The position numbers were made by a program, and so were the translations under genes. Positions 45,680-53,540 of a stretch of 64,000 nt of DNA are shown piece after piece. The notes below the pieces were generated by a model. That model had not been told where the DNA came from and did not search any database. It saw only the letters and a program-made list of their open reading frames with translations. Source of the stretch: Alphaproteobacteria bacterium (lineage in GTDB: Bacteria > Pseudomonadota > Alphaproteobacteria > Rhodobacterales > Rhodobacteraceae); the NCBI GenBank assembly GCA_009908505.1, contig JAAAPD010000067.1:62001-126000 (forward strand). The letters run 5' to 3'. Positions within the stretch are counted from its first letter, which is position 1, and each line of letters begins with the position of its first letter.

Positions 45680-45955
45680 ATGAAACCGTTTGTGCATATC
45701 GCCGCCCTTTGCGTCCTCACCGCCTGTGCGCAGCCAGGGCCGCTCACCCTTCCGGACCCGGCCGAGGACAGCTGCGGCGCCGCGCCCCACGCGGCGCTGG
45801 TGGGTCAAGATGCGACCGCGCTGGAACGGGTTCTGATCATCGGGCCGGTGCGCGTTATCCGCCCCGGCATGGCCGTGACGATGGACTATCGGCCCGACCG
45901 GATCAATTTCGAGATCGGACAGGATGGTCGTATCGTGCGCATCTATTGTGGATGA
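45680..45955 (+). CDS. I78-family peptidase inhibitor lipoprotein
   Basis: The 91-residue product has a lipoprotein signal with lipobox LTAC and a mature domain with the family pattern SCGAAPHAALVGQDATAL, RVIRPGMAVTMDYRPDRINFEIGQDGRI and a closing CG. The two Cys probably form a disulfide. I78 inhibitors block serine proteases in the periplasm. It stands alone between the divergent formaldehyde dehydrogenase and the DUF2794 gene. Confidence 0.92.
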   Translation: MKPFVHIAALCVLTACAQPGPLTLPDPAEDSCGAAPHAALVGQDATALERVLIIGPVRVIRPGMAVTMDYRPDRINFEIGQDGRIVRIYCG

Positions 45956-46016
45956 TTCAAACGCTGTTTCGACCAGCGGGCTTGAAAAACACGCGCTTTG
46001 CAGCAAGTCTGGCAAG

Positions 46017-46358
46017 ATGAATGCGCAGCCGCCCACCCCGTTGCAGGTCCGCGAAAGCCAGAAAGTGGCGTTTCACCGCACTGAACTCAACATTATCCTG
46101 TCGCTCTACGGGCGGATGGTCGCCGCGGGCGAATGGCGGGATTACGGCATGTCCTTCCTCAAGGATGCTGCCGTGTTCTCGGTTTTCCGTCGCACGGCAG
46201 AGGTCCCCATCTACCGGATCGAGAAACGCCCCAAGCTGCGCCTGCGCCAGGGCCAGTATTGCGTGATAGGAATGGAGGGGCAGGTCCTCAAGCGAGGCGA
46301 TGACCTCAAGACCGTTCTGAGGGTGCTGGAGCGGAAACTGATCCGGTCCGTCGACTAA
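46017..46358 (+). CDS. DUF2794 family protein
   Basis: The 113-residue product has the conserved block AFHRTELNIILSLYGRMVAAGEWRDYGMSFL with VFSVFRRTAEVPIYRIEKRPKLRLRQGQY and LKRGDDLKTVLRVL. This family is widespread in alphaproteobacteria and uncharacterised. The ATG at 46017 was chosen because upstream residues are not conserved-looking. Its stop overlaps the convergent NlpC/P60 gene by CTAA. Confidence 0.9.
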   Translation: MNAQPPTPLQVRESQKVAFHRTELNIILSLYGRMVAAGEWRDYGMSFLKDAAVFSVFRRTAEVPIYRIEKRPKLRLRQGQYCVIGMEGQVLKRGDDLKTVLRVLERKLIRSVD

Positions 46359-47179
46359 AGTCGCCTGCGGCTGGTCACGCCCCCGTCGCCCTGGGCCTTT
46401 ATCCGGCTGATCGCCGCCTGGGCAGGTTCATAGACGACGGCCATGTGGTGCGCATTGGCATGTATCAGCGTTTCCGGGTCCACGGCCATCGCGACATGGC
46501 CTTTCCAGAAGAGCAGGTCGCCGCGTTCCAGGGGCGCGTCGGGCGCAAGGGCCGCTCCGACCGCCGCCTCCTGCATGTCGCTGTCCCCCGGACAGGCGAT
46601 CCCGCAGGCCAGCAGGGCCACCTGCACAAGGCCCGAACAATCAATGCCCATCGTCGAGTTCCCACCCCACAGGTAGGGCACGCCGAAATGCGTCTGCGCA
46701 ACGGTCGCCGGGTCGGTGAATGGCCGGTCAAGCGGGCGCAGGTGCTTCTTGGGGATGAAGCCCTCGGGAGTCTCGAAATGGTTTTTCAGTTCAGACGTGA
46801 CCGTGACCCGCGCGAAAAAGCCAAGCCGCATCAGGTCGGGCGATTTGAAATCCGGTGCGGTATAAAGATGCGTCGCCGGGGTCGCCACGAAATGGGTGGC
46901 CGTCTTGGCAGGCCCCAGCGCATCGCTGGACAGGTAGCCGACATAGCCATCGCATTCACGCCGGACGAAGCCCCAGCCGCCCCGGTTCTCGAAAACGGTC
47001 ACGGCCTCGCCGAATTGTACCTGCCGGTCGCGGGCGCCATCGGGTGCGTCGCGCAGGTCGGCACAGGGCAAGACAACGCGCTGCACGTCGCCATCAACGA
47101 AACGATCGGCCGTCACTTGCCCTTTCAGCCATTTCGCCGCGACGCGGCCATTGGCGGGCGTCGCTCGGCGATCGCTCAC
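46355..47179 (-). CDS. NlpC/P60 (C40) peptidoglycan endopeptidase with SH3 domain
   Basis: The 274-residue product has N-terminal SH3-like domains (residues about 30-140) and a C-terminal NlpC/P60 domain: VPYLWGGNSTMGIDCSGLVQVAL with the catalytic Cys, GDLLFWKGHVAMAVD with the His, and LIHANAHHM. It cuts between gamma-D-glutamyl and diaminopimelate in wall peptides. No signal peptide is seen, so it may act on recycled peptides in the cytoplasm. It overlaps the aminopeptidase gene by four bases. Confidence 0.92.
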   Translation of the reverse strand: MSDRRATPANGRVAAKWLKGQVTADRFVDGDVQRVVLPCADLRDAPDGARDRQVQFGEAVTVFENRGGWGFVRRECDGYVGYLSSDALGPAKTATHFVATPATHLYTAPDFKSPDLMRLGFFARVTVTSELKNHFETPEGFIPKKHLRPLDRPFTDPATVAQTHFGVPYLWGGNSTMGIDCSGLVQVALLACGIACPGDSDMQEAAVGAALAPDAPLERGDLLFWKGHVAMAVDPETLIHANAHHMAVVYEPAQAAISRIKAQGDGGVTSRRRL

Positions 47180-48552
47180 AGGTTCAGGGCCTGCGGCAGC
47201 GCCTGCAGCAGGGCCCGTGCGCCCTGACCCACGCCACCCTTCGGCCGGGCGGGCGCGGGGCTGGGCTGCCAGCCATAGATGTCGAAATGCGTGTAGGGGG
47301 CCGCCTCGACGAAGCGGCGAAGGAACAGCGCCGCGGTGATCGCACCGGCGAAGCCGCCCTTGGGGGCATTGTCCAGATCAGCGATGCCCGGCTCGATCAT
47401 CACCTCGTAGGGGTCATGGAACGGCAGGCGCCAGACCGGGTCGGCCACCGAGTCCGCAGCCCCGGCCACGGCGGCGGCAAGGCTGTCATCGGTCGAGAAG
47501 AAGGGCGCGATATCGGGGCCAACGGCCACCCGTGCCGCGCCGGTCAGGGTCGCGAAGGACACGATCTGGTCGGGACGTTCCTCGTCCGCCAGGGCCAGGG
47601 CATCGGCCAGGACCAGACGCCCCTCGGCATCGGTATTGTTGATCTCGACGGTAAGACCCTTGCGGCTGGTCAGGATGTCGCCCGGGCGGAAGGCGTCCCC
47701 GGCCACGGCGTTTTCCACCGCCGGGATCAGCACGCGCAATTGCACCTCGAGGCCCAGCGCCATGATCATGTGGGCCAGGCCAAGCACCGTGGCCGCCCCG
47801 CCCATGTCCTTCTTCATCAGGGCCATGGAGGCACCGGGTTTAAGGTTCAGCCCCCCGGTATCGAAGATAACGCCCTTGCCGACCAGTGTCAGCTTCGGGC
47901 CGGTCGTGCCCCAGCGCAGGTCGATCAGACGCGGCGCCCGCCCAGAGGCACGGCCGACCGTGTGGATCAGAGGCAAGTTCCGTTCCAGCAGCGTCGCACC
48001 CTCGGTGATCTCGACCGTCGCGCCAGGGGTCTGGCCCAGGGCGCTCGCCGCGTCGGCCAGTTCCGCCGGCCCCATGTCATTTGCGGGGGTGTTGATCAGG
48101 TCTCGGGTCAGGGTCTCGCCCGTGGCAATCGCTTCGATCCGGGCCGCATCCACACCTTTGGGCGCGGCAAATCGCGGTGCCCCCTCGGGCGCTGCGCGAT
48201 ACCGGTCGAACTGGTAGCCAGACAGGAGCAGCGCCAGCGCGGCCTCGTCCAGCGCAGCCCCGTCCAGCGTGGTTTCCAAGTGGTAATCGCCGGCGGGCAG
48301 GCCCTGCACGGCCTCAGCCACGCCGAACCGTTTGCGCCGCTGCTGGTCGGCGGTGCCCAACCCGACGACGACACGGGCCAGCCCGCCTTTTTCGTCGGCG
48401 ATCATCTGCCGTTCCCCGATGCCGGCGCCAAAACCCGTTGCGCGCAACCACGCGGCATGTGCCGGCGGCAACGCATCGAGCACGCCCTCCAGTTCCTCGG
48501 CCCGCAGGGCCTGAACAGGTATCGTGGCGTGATCGGACGACAGGAATTTCAC
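47176..48552 (-). CDS. Leucyl aminopeptidase family protein (M17)
   Basis: The 458-residue product has the M17 metal sites in LVGKGVIFDTGGLNLKPGASMALMKKDMGGAA and the signature EINNTDAEGRLVLADALA. Family members release N-terminal amino acids in the cytoplasm. Length is somewhat short of E. coli PepA (503), mainly in the N-terminal domain. It is coupled to the NlpC/P60 gene downstream (ATGA), so both probably degrade peptides from the same source. Confidence 0.94.
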   Translation of the reverse strand: MKFLSSDHATIPVQALRAEELEGVLDALPPAHAAWLRATGFGAGIGERQMIADEKGGLARVVVGLGTADQQRRKRFGVAEAVQGLPAGDYHLETTLDGAALDEAALALLLSGYQFDRYRAAPEGAPRFAAPKGVDAARIEAIATGETLTRDLINTPANDMGPAELADAASALGQTPGATVEITEGATLLERNLPLIHTVGRASGRAPRLIDLRWGTTGPKLTLVGKGVIFDTGGLNLKPGASMALMKKDMGGAATVLGLAHMIMALGLEVQLRVLIPAVENAVAGDAFRPGDILTSRKGLTVEINNTDAEGRLVLADALALADEERPDQIVSFATLTGAARVAVGPDIAPFFSTDDSLAAAVAGAADSVADPVWRLPFHDPYEVMIEPGIADLDNAPKGGFAGAITAALFLRRFVEAAPYTHFDIYGWQPSPAPARPKGGVGQGARALLQALPQALNL

Positions 48553-48617
48553 GGGCGGCCTCTTTCTTTCGGCTGTTTCGGCGCCAGCCTAGCCCATGAC
48601 GCAGCGGCTGCAAGCGA

Positions 48618-48998
48618 TCACGAGACCGGGCGGGACATGCCGGTTTCGTCAAGGCTTGCCGTCAGCAGGCGCATCAGCCGCGACAGCGTGGCCGCCAGCG
48701 CCGGCTCGTCCCCCACCGCATGGCAGAAATGGGCATCCGCACCGACCCGCGCCACATGCCGCATGCCGATCTTGTCCGCCAGCGCCACGATCGACCGCAG
48801 CCTGTGTTCCAAACGTTCCGCTTCGGCCAGACGATAATCGTCTTCCAGCCGCCGCAGATGCCGGCCGAGATCCGTCAGGCAGGTCTTCACGAAATCCTCT
48901 GCCTGCAGAGCATCTTCTAGTCCGGCCGTATCGCTCACCACCGGAAAGCATCGATCATGCTGTCCCGCGTCGCGCGGAACCAGTCTTACAACCTGCAT
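48618..48998 (-). CDS. Hypothetical protein, 126 residues
   Basis: The product is mostly helical with LTDLGRHLRRLEDDYRLAEAERLEHRLRSIVALADKIGMRHVARVGADAHFCHAVGDEPALAATLSRLMRL. The pattern resembles a histidine-phosphotransfer-like four-helix bundle, but no clear phospho-acceptor His is placed as in an HPt. The start MQVVRLVPRD at 48998 was preferred to 49019. Similar small genes occur in roseobacters; function unknown. Confidence 0.7.
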   Translation of the reverse strand: MQVVRLVPRDAGQHDRCFPVVSDTAGLEDALQAEDFVKTCLTDLGRHLRRLEDDYRLAEAERLEHRLRSIVALADKIGMRHVARVGADAHFCHAVGDEPALAATLSRLMRLLTASLDETGMSRPVS

Positions 48999-49160
48999 AT
49001 CCCCATACCACCCCGACAAGGGCGGCCCTTTTAGTCACCACTGGCGCCACATTGGGCCGAAACGGTTTCCAACGTGCAAACGCGGGCCGTGATTTTCCTC
49101 TCGAATTTGGCTTGAAATGCGCCTATGGCAGAACAAAGGAAGAAGGCAGCAGGTCAATCC

Positions 49161-49808
49161 ATGCGCAACGCCAGCCCCCTCCCGGATCACCTGGTCAATC
49201 GTTATCACGGCTGGAAGGCCACCACCTATGCCCGGAACGAATCCTGGTATCAGCACCTGGCCGAAATGGGCCAGCACCCGCGCGCCATGGTGATTTCCTG
49301 CTGTGACAGCCGCGTCCATGTCACCTCGATCTTCGGGGCCGAGCAGGGCGAATTCTTCATTCATCGCAACGTGGCCAACCTGGTGCCGCCCTATGCACCG
49401 GATGGCGAGACGCATGGCACCTCCGCGTCGGTGGAATACGCGGTCACCGTTCTGAAGGTGGCGCACCTGATCGTTCTGGGGCATTCCAATTGTGGCGGCG
49501 TCAAGGGCTGCTACGATATGTGCTCGGGAAATGCACCGGATTCGTCCCAATCCTCGAGTTTTGTCGGCCGGTGGATGGAATTGCTGCGCGACCGGTTCGA
49601 GGCGTTGCCCGAAGGCCCCGAAGAGGTTCGCCTGAGGGAACTGGAACAGCAGGCGGTGCTGACCTCCCTGCGCAACCTTGCGACCTTTCCCTTCGTGAGC
49701 ACTGCGATGCAAGCCGGCCGCCTGACACTGCATGGTCTTTGGAACGATATCGGCGCCGGCAGCCTGTCCTGCTACGACCCGGAGACCGGGCAATTCGCAC
49801 CGATCTAG
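49161..49808 (+). CDS. Beta-class carbonic anhydrase
   Basis: The 215-residue zinc enzyme interconverts CO2 and bicarbonate. Zinc ligands are in ISCCDSRVHVTSIFGAEQG (Cys, Asp) and LGHSNCGGVKG (His, Cys); HRNVANLVPPY is typical. The ATG at 49161 (MRNASPLPDHLVNRY) was chosen from the usual start of this group; an ATG at 49125 is also open. It precedes sbtA by 70 bases on the same strand, forming a bicarbonate module with sbtA and sbtB. Confidence 0.94.
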   Translation: MRNASPLPDHLVNRYHGWKATTYARNESWYQHLAEMGQHPRAMVISCCDSRVHVTSIFGAEQGEFFIHRNVANLVPPYAPDGETHGTSASVEYAVTVLKVAHLIVLGHSNCGGVKGCYDMCSGNAPDSSQSSSFVGRWMELLRDRFEALPEGPEEVRLRELEQQAVLTSLRNLATFPFVSTAMQAGRLTLHGLWNDIGAGSLSCYDPETGQFAPI

Positions 49809-49878
49809 GGCAATTCGGCTTGCCCCGGGGTCAAATCGTCCCTAAGCACACCGGACTTGCGACAATCCGGGGTGCCTG

Positions 49879-50856
49879 ATGGCCGACATCCTTTCTCTTG
49901 CCGCCGACAATCTTCTGTCCCCTGTCATCCTGTCATTCATCCTCGGAGTCGCGGCCGCTCTGGGCCGGTCCGATCTGTCGGTGCCCGAGGCGGCAGCCAA
50001 GGGGATGTCGATCTACCTGTTGTTCGCGATCGGGTTCAAGGGTGGGGCCAGCGTCGCCGATCACGGGGTCGATGGCACCCTGATCGCGACGATCTGTGCC
50101 GGGCTGGTCCTGTCCGCGGGCTTGCCGTTGTTGGCCTTCAACCTGTTGCGCATCCTGACGAAAATGTCGCGCATCGACGCCGCCGCGGTGGCCGGGCACT
50201 ACGGGTCGATCTCGATCGTGACCTTCGTGGCGGCGACATCCGTGCTTCAGGGTCGGGGCATTTCATCCGAGGGCTACATGGTCGCGATCGCCGCCGTGAT
50301 GGAGGCCCCGGCGATCCTGTCCGCGCTCTGGCTGGTCTCGACTGGCGGGTCGGACCGGCGCATGGACGCCACCCTTTTGCGAGAGATCATGCTGAACGGG
50401 TCCATCGTTCTTCTGGTCGGGGCCTTCTTCATCGGTCTGGCCACGGGGCAGGACGGGTTGGCCAGCATCTCCAGCTTTATCGTCGCGCCCTTTACCGGCG
50501 TGCTGTGCCTGTTCCTGCTGGACATGGGTCTGGTCGCGGGGCGGGGGCTGCGCGACGTGCGCGGTATCCTTGGGGGCGGAGCCATCGCCTTCGGCATCAT
50601 GATGCCGTTGATCGGCAGCCTGGCGGGCCTTGCCGCGGCACTGCTGATCGGGCTCAGCACCGGGGGAACGGTCCTTCTCATGGTGCTGTCGGCCTCGGCC
50701 AGCTATATCGCTGTGCCTGCGGCCATGCGGGTGGCAATGCCCGAGGCGAACCCGTCGATCTACCTGACCTTGTCCCTGGGCATCACCTTCCCCTTCAACC
50801 TGACGGTCGGCATCCCGCTCTACGTGACGCTGGCCCAACTGGCCAACGGAGGCTGA
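49879..50856 (+). CDS. sbtA: Sodium-dependent bicarbonate transporter SbtA family
   Basis: The 325-residue product has about ten membrane segments with the SbtA (DUF897) pattern: NLLSPVILSFILGVAAALGRSDLSVPEAAAKGMSIYLLFAIGFKGG, AVAGHYGSISIVTF, APAILSALWL and ASASYIAVPAAMRVAMPEANPSIYLTLSLGITFPFNLTVGIPLY. The cyanobacterial transporter takes up bicarbonate with sodium. The stop lies one base before the sbtB start. Together with carbonic anhydrase this suggests inorganic carbon supply. Confidence 0.93.
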   Translation: MADILSLAADNLLSPVILSFILGVAAALGRSDLSVPEAAAKGMSIYLLFAIGFKGGASVADHGVDGTLIATICAGLVLSAGLPLLAFNLLRILTKMSRIDAAAVAGHYGSISIVTFVAATSVLQGRGISSEGYMVAIAAVMEAPAILSALWLVSTGGSDRRMDATLLREIMLNGSIVLLVGAFFIGLATGQDGLASISSFIVAPFTGVLCLFLLDMGLVAGRGLRDVRGILGGGAIAFGIMMPLIGSLAGLAAALLIGLSTGGTVLLMVLSASASYIAVPAAMRVAMPEANPSIYLTLSLGITFPFNLTVGIPLYVTLAQLANGG

Positions 50857-50857
50857 C

Positions 50858-51169
50858 ATGAAGACCCACAAGGCAAAACGCGTGGTCATCACGATCGAGG
50901 CCATCATGCAGAAGCGCCTGACCGACGCGCTGGAAAGCGCGGGCGTGACGGGCTATTCGATCCTGGACGTGATCGGCGGATCGGGCCGCTCCGGCGCCTG
51001 GACGTCCGAGGGCCAGATCAGCCGCGCCAGCGGCATGGTGCAGGTGATCTGCATCATCCGCGAGGAGCGGCTGGATACCCTGCTGGAAGCGGCCTTCGAC
51101 GTGGTGGACAAACATATCGGCGTGGTCACGATCACCGATGTGGAAGTACTGCGGGCCGAACGGTTCTGA
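50858..51169 (+). CDS. sbtB: SbtB-like PII-family regulator
   Basis: The 103-residue product has a PII-like fold start (AKRVVITIEAIMQKRLTDALESAGVTGYSILDVIGGSGRSG), a Ser/Gly-rich T-loop (GAWTSEGQISRASGM) and VDKHIGVVTITDVEVLRAERF at the end. In cyanobacteria SbtB binds adenyl nucleotides and closes SbtA. Unlike those proteins, this one stops at the last strand and lacks the C-terminal CGPxGC loop. It is encoded directly after sbtA. Confidence 0.9.
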   Translation: MKTHKAKRVVITIEAIMQKRLTDALESAGVTGYSILDVIGGSGRSGAWTSEGQISRASGMVQVICIIREERLDTLLEAAFDVVDKHIGVVTITDVEVLRAERF

Positions 51170-51175
51170 AACGAA

Positions 51176-51199
51176 AATGCCCGCGGCGAGGCGGGCATT
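51176..51199 (-). terminator. Hairpin terminator between sbtB and asd
   Basis: AATGCCCGC/GCGGGCATT form a 9-bp stem with a 6-base loop; on the minus strand it runs into TTTT. It lies 25 bases after the asd stop and may also end the sbtB transcript. Confidence 0.7.
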
Positions 51200-51223
51200 C
51201 CAGGGTCGTGGCGGCAAGTCGCG

Positions 51224-52246
51224 TCAGCCCTTCTTGAGCACCCGCACGCCCAGCGTTTCCGCGATCTGCACGGCGTTCAACGCCGCGCCCTTGCGCAGGT
51301 TGTCGCTGACGCACCAGAAGTTCAGACCATTATCGATGGTGCTGTCCTGGCGAATACGGCTGATGAAGGTGGCGAAATCGCCGACGCATTCGACGGGCGT
51401 GACGTAGCCGCCGTCTTCGCGCTTGTCGATCACCATGATGCCGGGCGCCTCGCGCAGGATGTCGCGGGCCTCGTCCTCGTCCAGGAAGTCCTCGGTCTCG
51501 ATATTGACCGACTCGGCGTGGCCGACGAAGACCGGGACGCGCACACAGGTGGCCGTGACCTTGATCGAGGGATCAACGATCTTCTTTGTCTCGGCGACCA
51601 TCTTCCATTCCTCCTTGGTGGACCCGTCATCGAGGAAGACATCGATATGCGGGATCACGTTGAAGGCGATCTGCTTGGGATAAACCGACGGCTCGACCTC
51701 CTGGCCGGGCACGTAGACGCCCTTGGTCTGGTTCCACAACTCGTCGATGCCGTCCTTGCCCGAGCCCGACACCGATTGGTACGTCGACACCACCACGCGC
51801 TTGATTTTCGCGCGGTCATGCAGGGGTTTCAGCGCGACGACCATCTGCGCGGTCGAGCAGTTCGGGTTGGCGATGATGTTCTTCTTGGCATAGCCCTCGA
51901 CCGCCTGCGCGTTCACTTCCGGCACCACCAGCGGCACGTTGGGATCGTAGCGGTATAGCGACGAGTTATCGATGACGATACAGCCGGCCGCAGCAGCCTT
52001 CGGCGCGTAGGTTTTCGTCGCGTCCGAGCCGATGGCGAACAACGCAATATCCCAGCCCGTGAAGTCGAACTGGTCCAGGTCCTTGGTCTTTAGGGTTTCG
52101 TCGCCATAGCTGACCTCGGTCCCCAGCGACCGGCGGCTGGCCAGCGCGACGACCTCGTCCGCCGGAAACTGGCGCTCGGCCAGGATGTTGAGCATTTCCC
52201 GGCCCACGTTGCCCGTGGCACCGACGACGGCGACTTTGTAGCCCAT
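51224..52246 (-). CDS. asd: Aspartate-semialdehyde dehydrogenase
   Basis: The 340-residue enzyme makes aspartate semialdehyde for lysine, threonine, methionine and diaminopimelate. It has the NADP loop KVAVVGATGNVGREML, the active-site Cys in IANPNCSTAQMVVALKPL, STYQSVSGSGKDG and VFVGHAESV with the His. Length matches bacterial Asd (about 340). It stands alone on the minus strand with a terminator behind it. Confidence 0.97.
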   Translation of the reverse strand: MGYKVAVVGATGNVGREMLNILAERQFPADEVVALASRRSLGTEVSYGDETLKTKDLDQFDFTGWDIALFAIGSDATKTYAPKAAAAGCIVIDNSSLYRYDPNVPLVVPEVNAQAVEGYAKKNIIANPNCSTAQMVVALKPLHDRAKIKRVVVSTYQSVSGSGKDGIDELWNQTKGVYVPGQEVEPSVYPKQIAFNVIPHIDVFLDDGSTKEEWKMVAETKKIVDPSIKVTATCVRVPVFVGHAESVNIETEDFLDEDEARDILREAPGIMVIDKREDGGYVTPVECVGDFATFISRIRQDSTIDNGLNFWCVSDNLRKGAALNAVQIAETLGVRVLKKG

Positions 52247-52309
52247 TGGCTTTGGCTCCCGATTTGAAATCGTCCGCCTGATAACGCTGCAGGGCAGAAA
52301 TTGGAAGGG

Positions 52310-53488
52310 CTAGTCGGTCCGGTCGCGGCTGAAGCTGTAAATCGTCACGCCCGCCAGCAGGAGAAGACCGTAAAGCAGGAACAGCGTGGCATAGGGATCC
52401 GCCGCGGTCTCGGCCACCTCGGTGCGGGCGGCGTGGACCCGACCGGTTACAAACTGCATAAGCCCGACCCCGGCGATGACGAAAAGGTTCAGCAGGCTGA
52501 CCCCTCGCCCCGTCAGGTGCGCGGGAAAGAATGCACGGCCATGGGCGATCATCTGCGGGAAAGACGCCCCGAAGAACCCGACCAGCGCCAACAGCGCGGT
52601 CACCAGCCAGATATTGCCTGAGGTCAGACCCGCCAGGGCGAAACAGGCCATGGCACCCAGGAGATTGCCGCCGAAGATGCCCCATTTACGTGTGCCCAGC
52701 CACCGGTCGAGCGGGCCATAGACGAAATTCCCCGCGATCATCGCCAGCCCCATGACCAGCGAAACGGTGCCGATCAGTGCGGCATCGGCGCCAAAGACAT
52801 CGTCCATGTAGGGGCCCACCCAAAGCCCCCGGGTTCCTGCCGACGGCGCATAGTTCACGAACATCAGGGGCAGGATCAGCCACATGGCGGGGATTTTCAG
52901 GATATCGAGGACCGACCCACGCGTTTCGGCCTCGGCCCGGGGTGGGTCATTGACCAAGGCGGCGATCAGCAGGGCGATGGTCAGGCTGATCGCGGTCAAA
53001 GCGAACATCGTCCCGCGCCAGCCGAACCATTCGGCCGCCCAGGCCAGGGGCACGGAACTGGCGACATTGCCCAGCGACCCGACCCCCAGCACAACCCCGG
53101 CCAGTGTTCCGAACACAGCCGGCGAATAGACCCGCGCGAAGATGAAGTAGGACGCCATCAGCACCGGCGAACAGCCGATGCCCAGCAGGACCATACCGAA
53201 AACGATGTGCAGCGGCGTCTGCGCCATGGCGCAGACCAGGGCGCCCCCGGCCCCGCCCAGGGCGAACAGAATTGAGGCGGTCAGCCGCGGGCCGATGCGG
53301 TCCAACGCCGCGCCGACGGGGATCTGCATCGCGGCAAAGACCAGGAACCACATGCCCGACGCATAGGACAAATCGGCCGGCGTCGCGCCCAGCTCGGCCT
53401 CAAGCGCGGGGGCGAGCACCGCGAGAAACGCGCGGTAGAACTGGCTGAGCACATAGGCCAGCACGAGGCTGATGACACCGGCTTGCAT
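52310..53488 (-). CDS. Major facilitator superfamily transporter
   Basis: The 392-residue product has twelve hydrophobic segments and the MFS motif-A-like ALDRIGPRLTASI between helices 2 and 3, with GPLDRWLGTRKWGI as its repeat in the second half. The opening YVLSQFYRAFLAVLAPALEAELGATPADLSYASGMWFLVFAAMQIPVG resembles the hexuronate/nitrate-like MFS antiporters. The substrate is unknown. Confidence 0.9.
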   Translation of the reverse strand: MQAGVISLVLAYVLSQFYRAFLAVLAPALEAELGATPADLSYASGMWFLVFAAMQIPVGAALDRIGPRLTASILFALGGAGGALVCAMAQTPLHIVFGMVLLGIGCSPVLMASYFIFARVYSPAVFGTLAGVVLGVGSLGNVASSVPLAWAAEWFGWRGTMFALTAISLTIALLIAALVNDPPRAEAETRGSVLDILKIPAMWLILPLMFVNYAPSAGTRGLWVGPYMDDVFGADAALIGTVSLVMGLAMIAGNFVYGPLDRWLGTRKWGIFGGNLLGAMACFALAGLTSGNIWLVTALLALVGFFGASFPQMIAHGRAFFPAHLTGRGVSLLNLFVIAGVGLMQFVTGRVHAARTEVAETAADPYATLFLLYGLLLLAGVTIYSFSRDRTD

Positions 53489-53540
53489 TCTGTCCCTTCC
53501 CGTTTGGGGTCAGGTTGCATGGGCCGGGGTCAGGGGCAAG

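Noticed and set aside
46855-48837. 660-codon plus-strand frame
   Set aside because: It is antisense to the NlpC/P60 and M17 genes and has an Arg/Gly/Pro-rich translation without domains.
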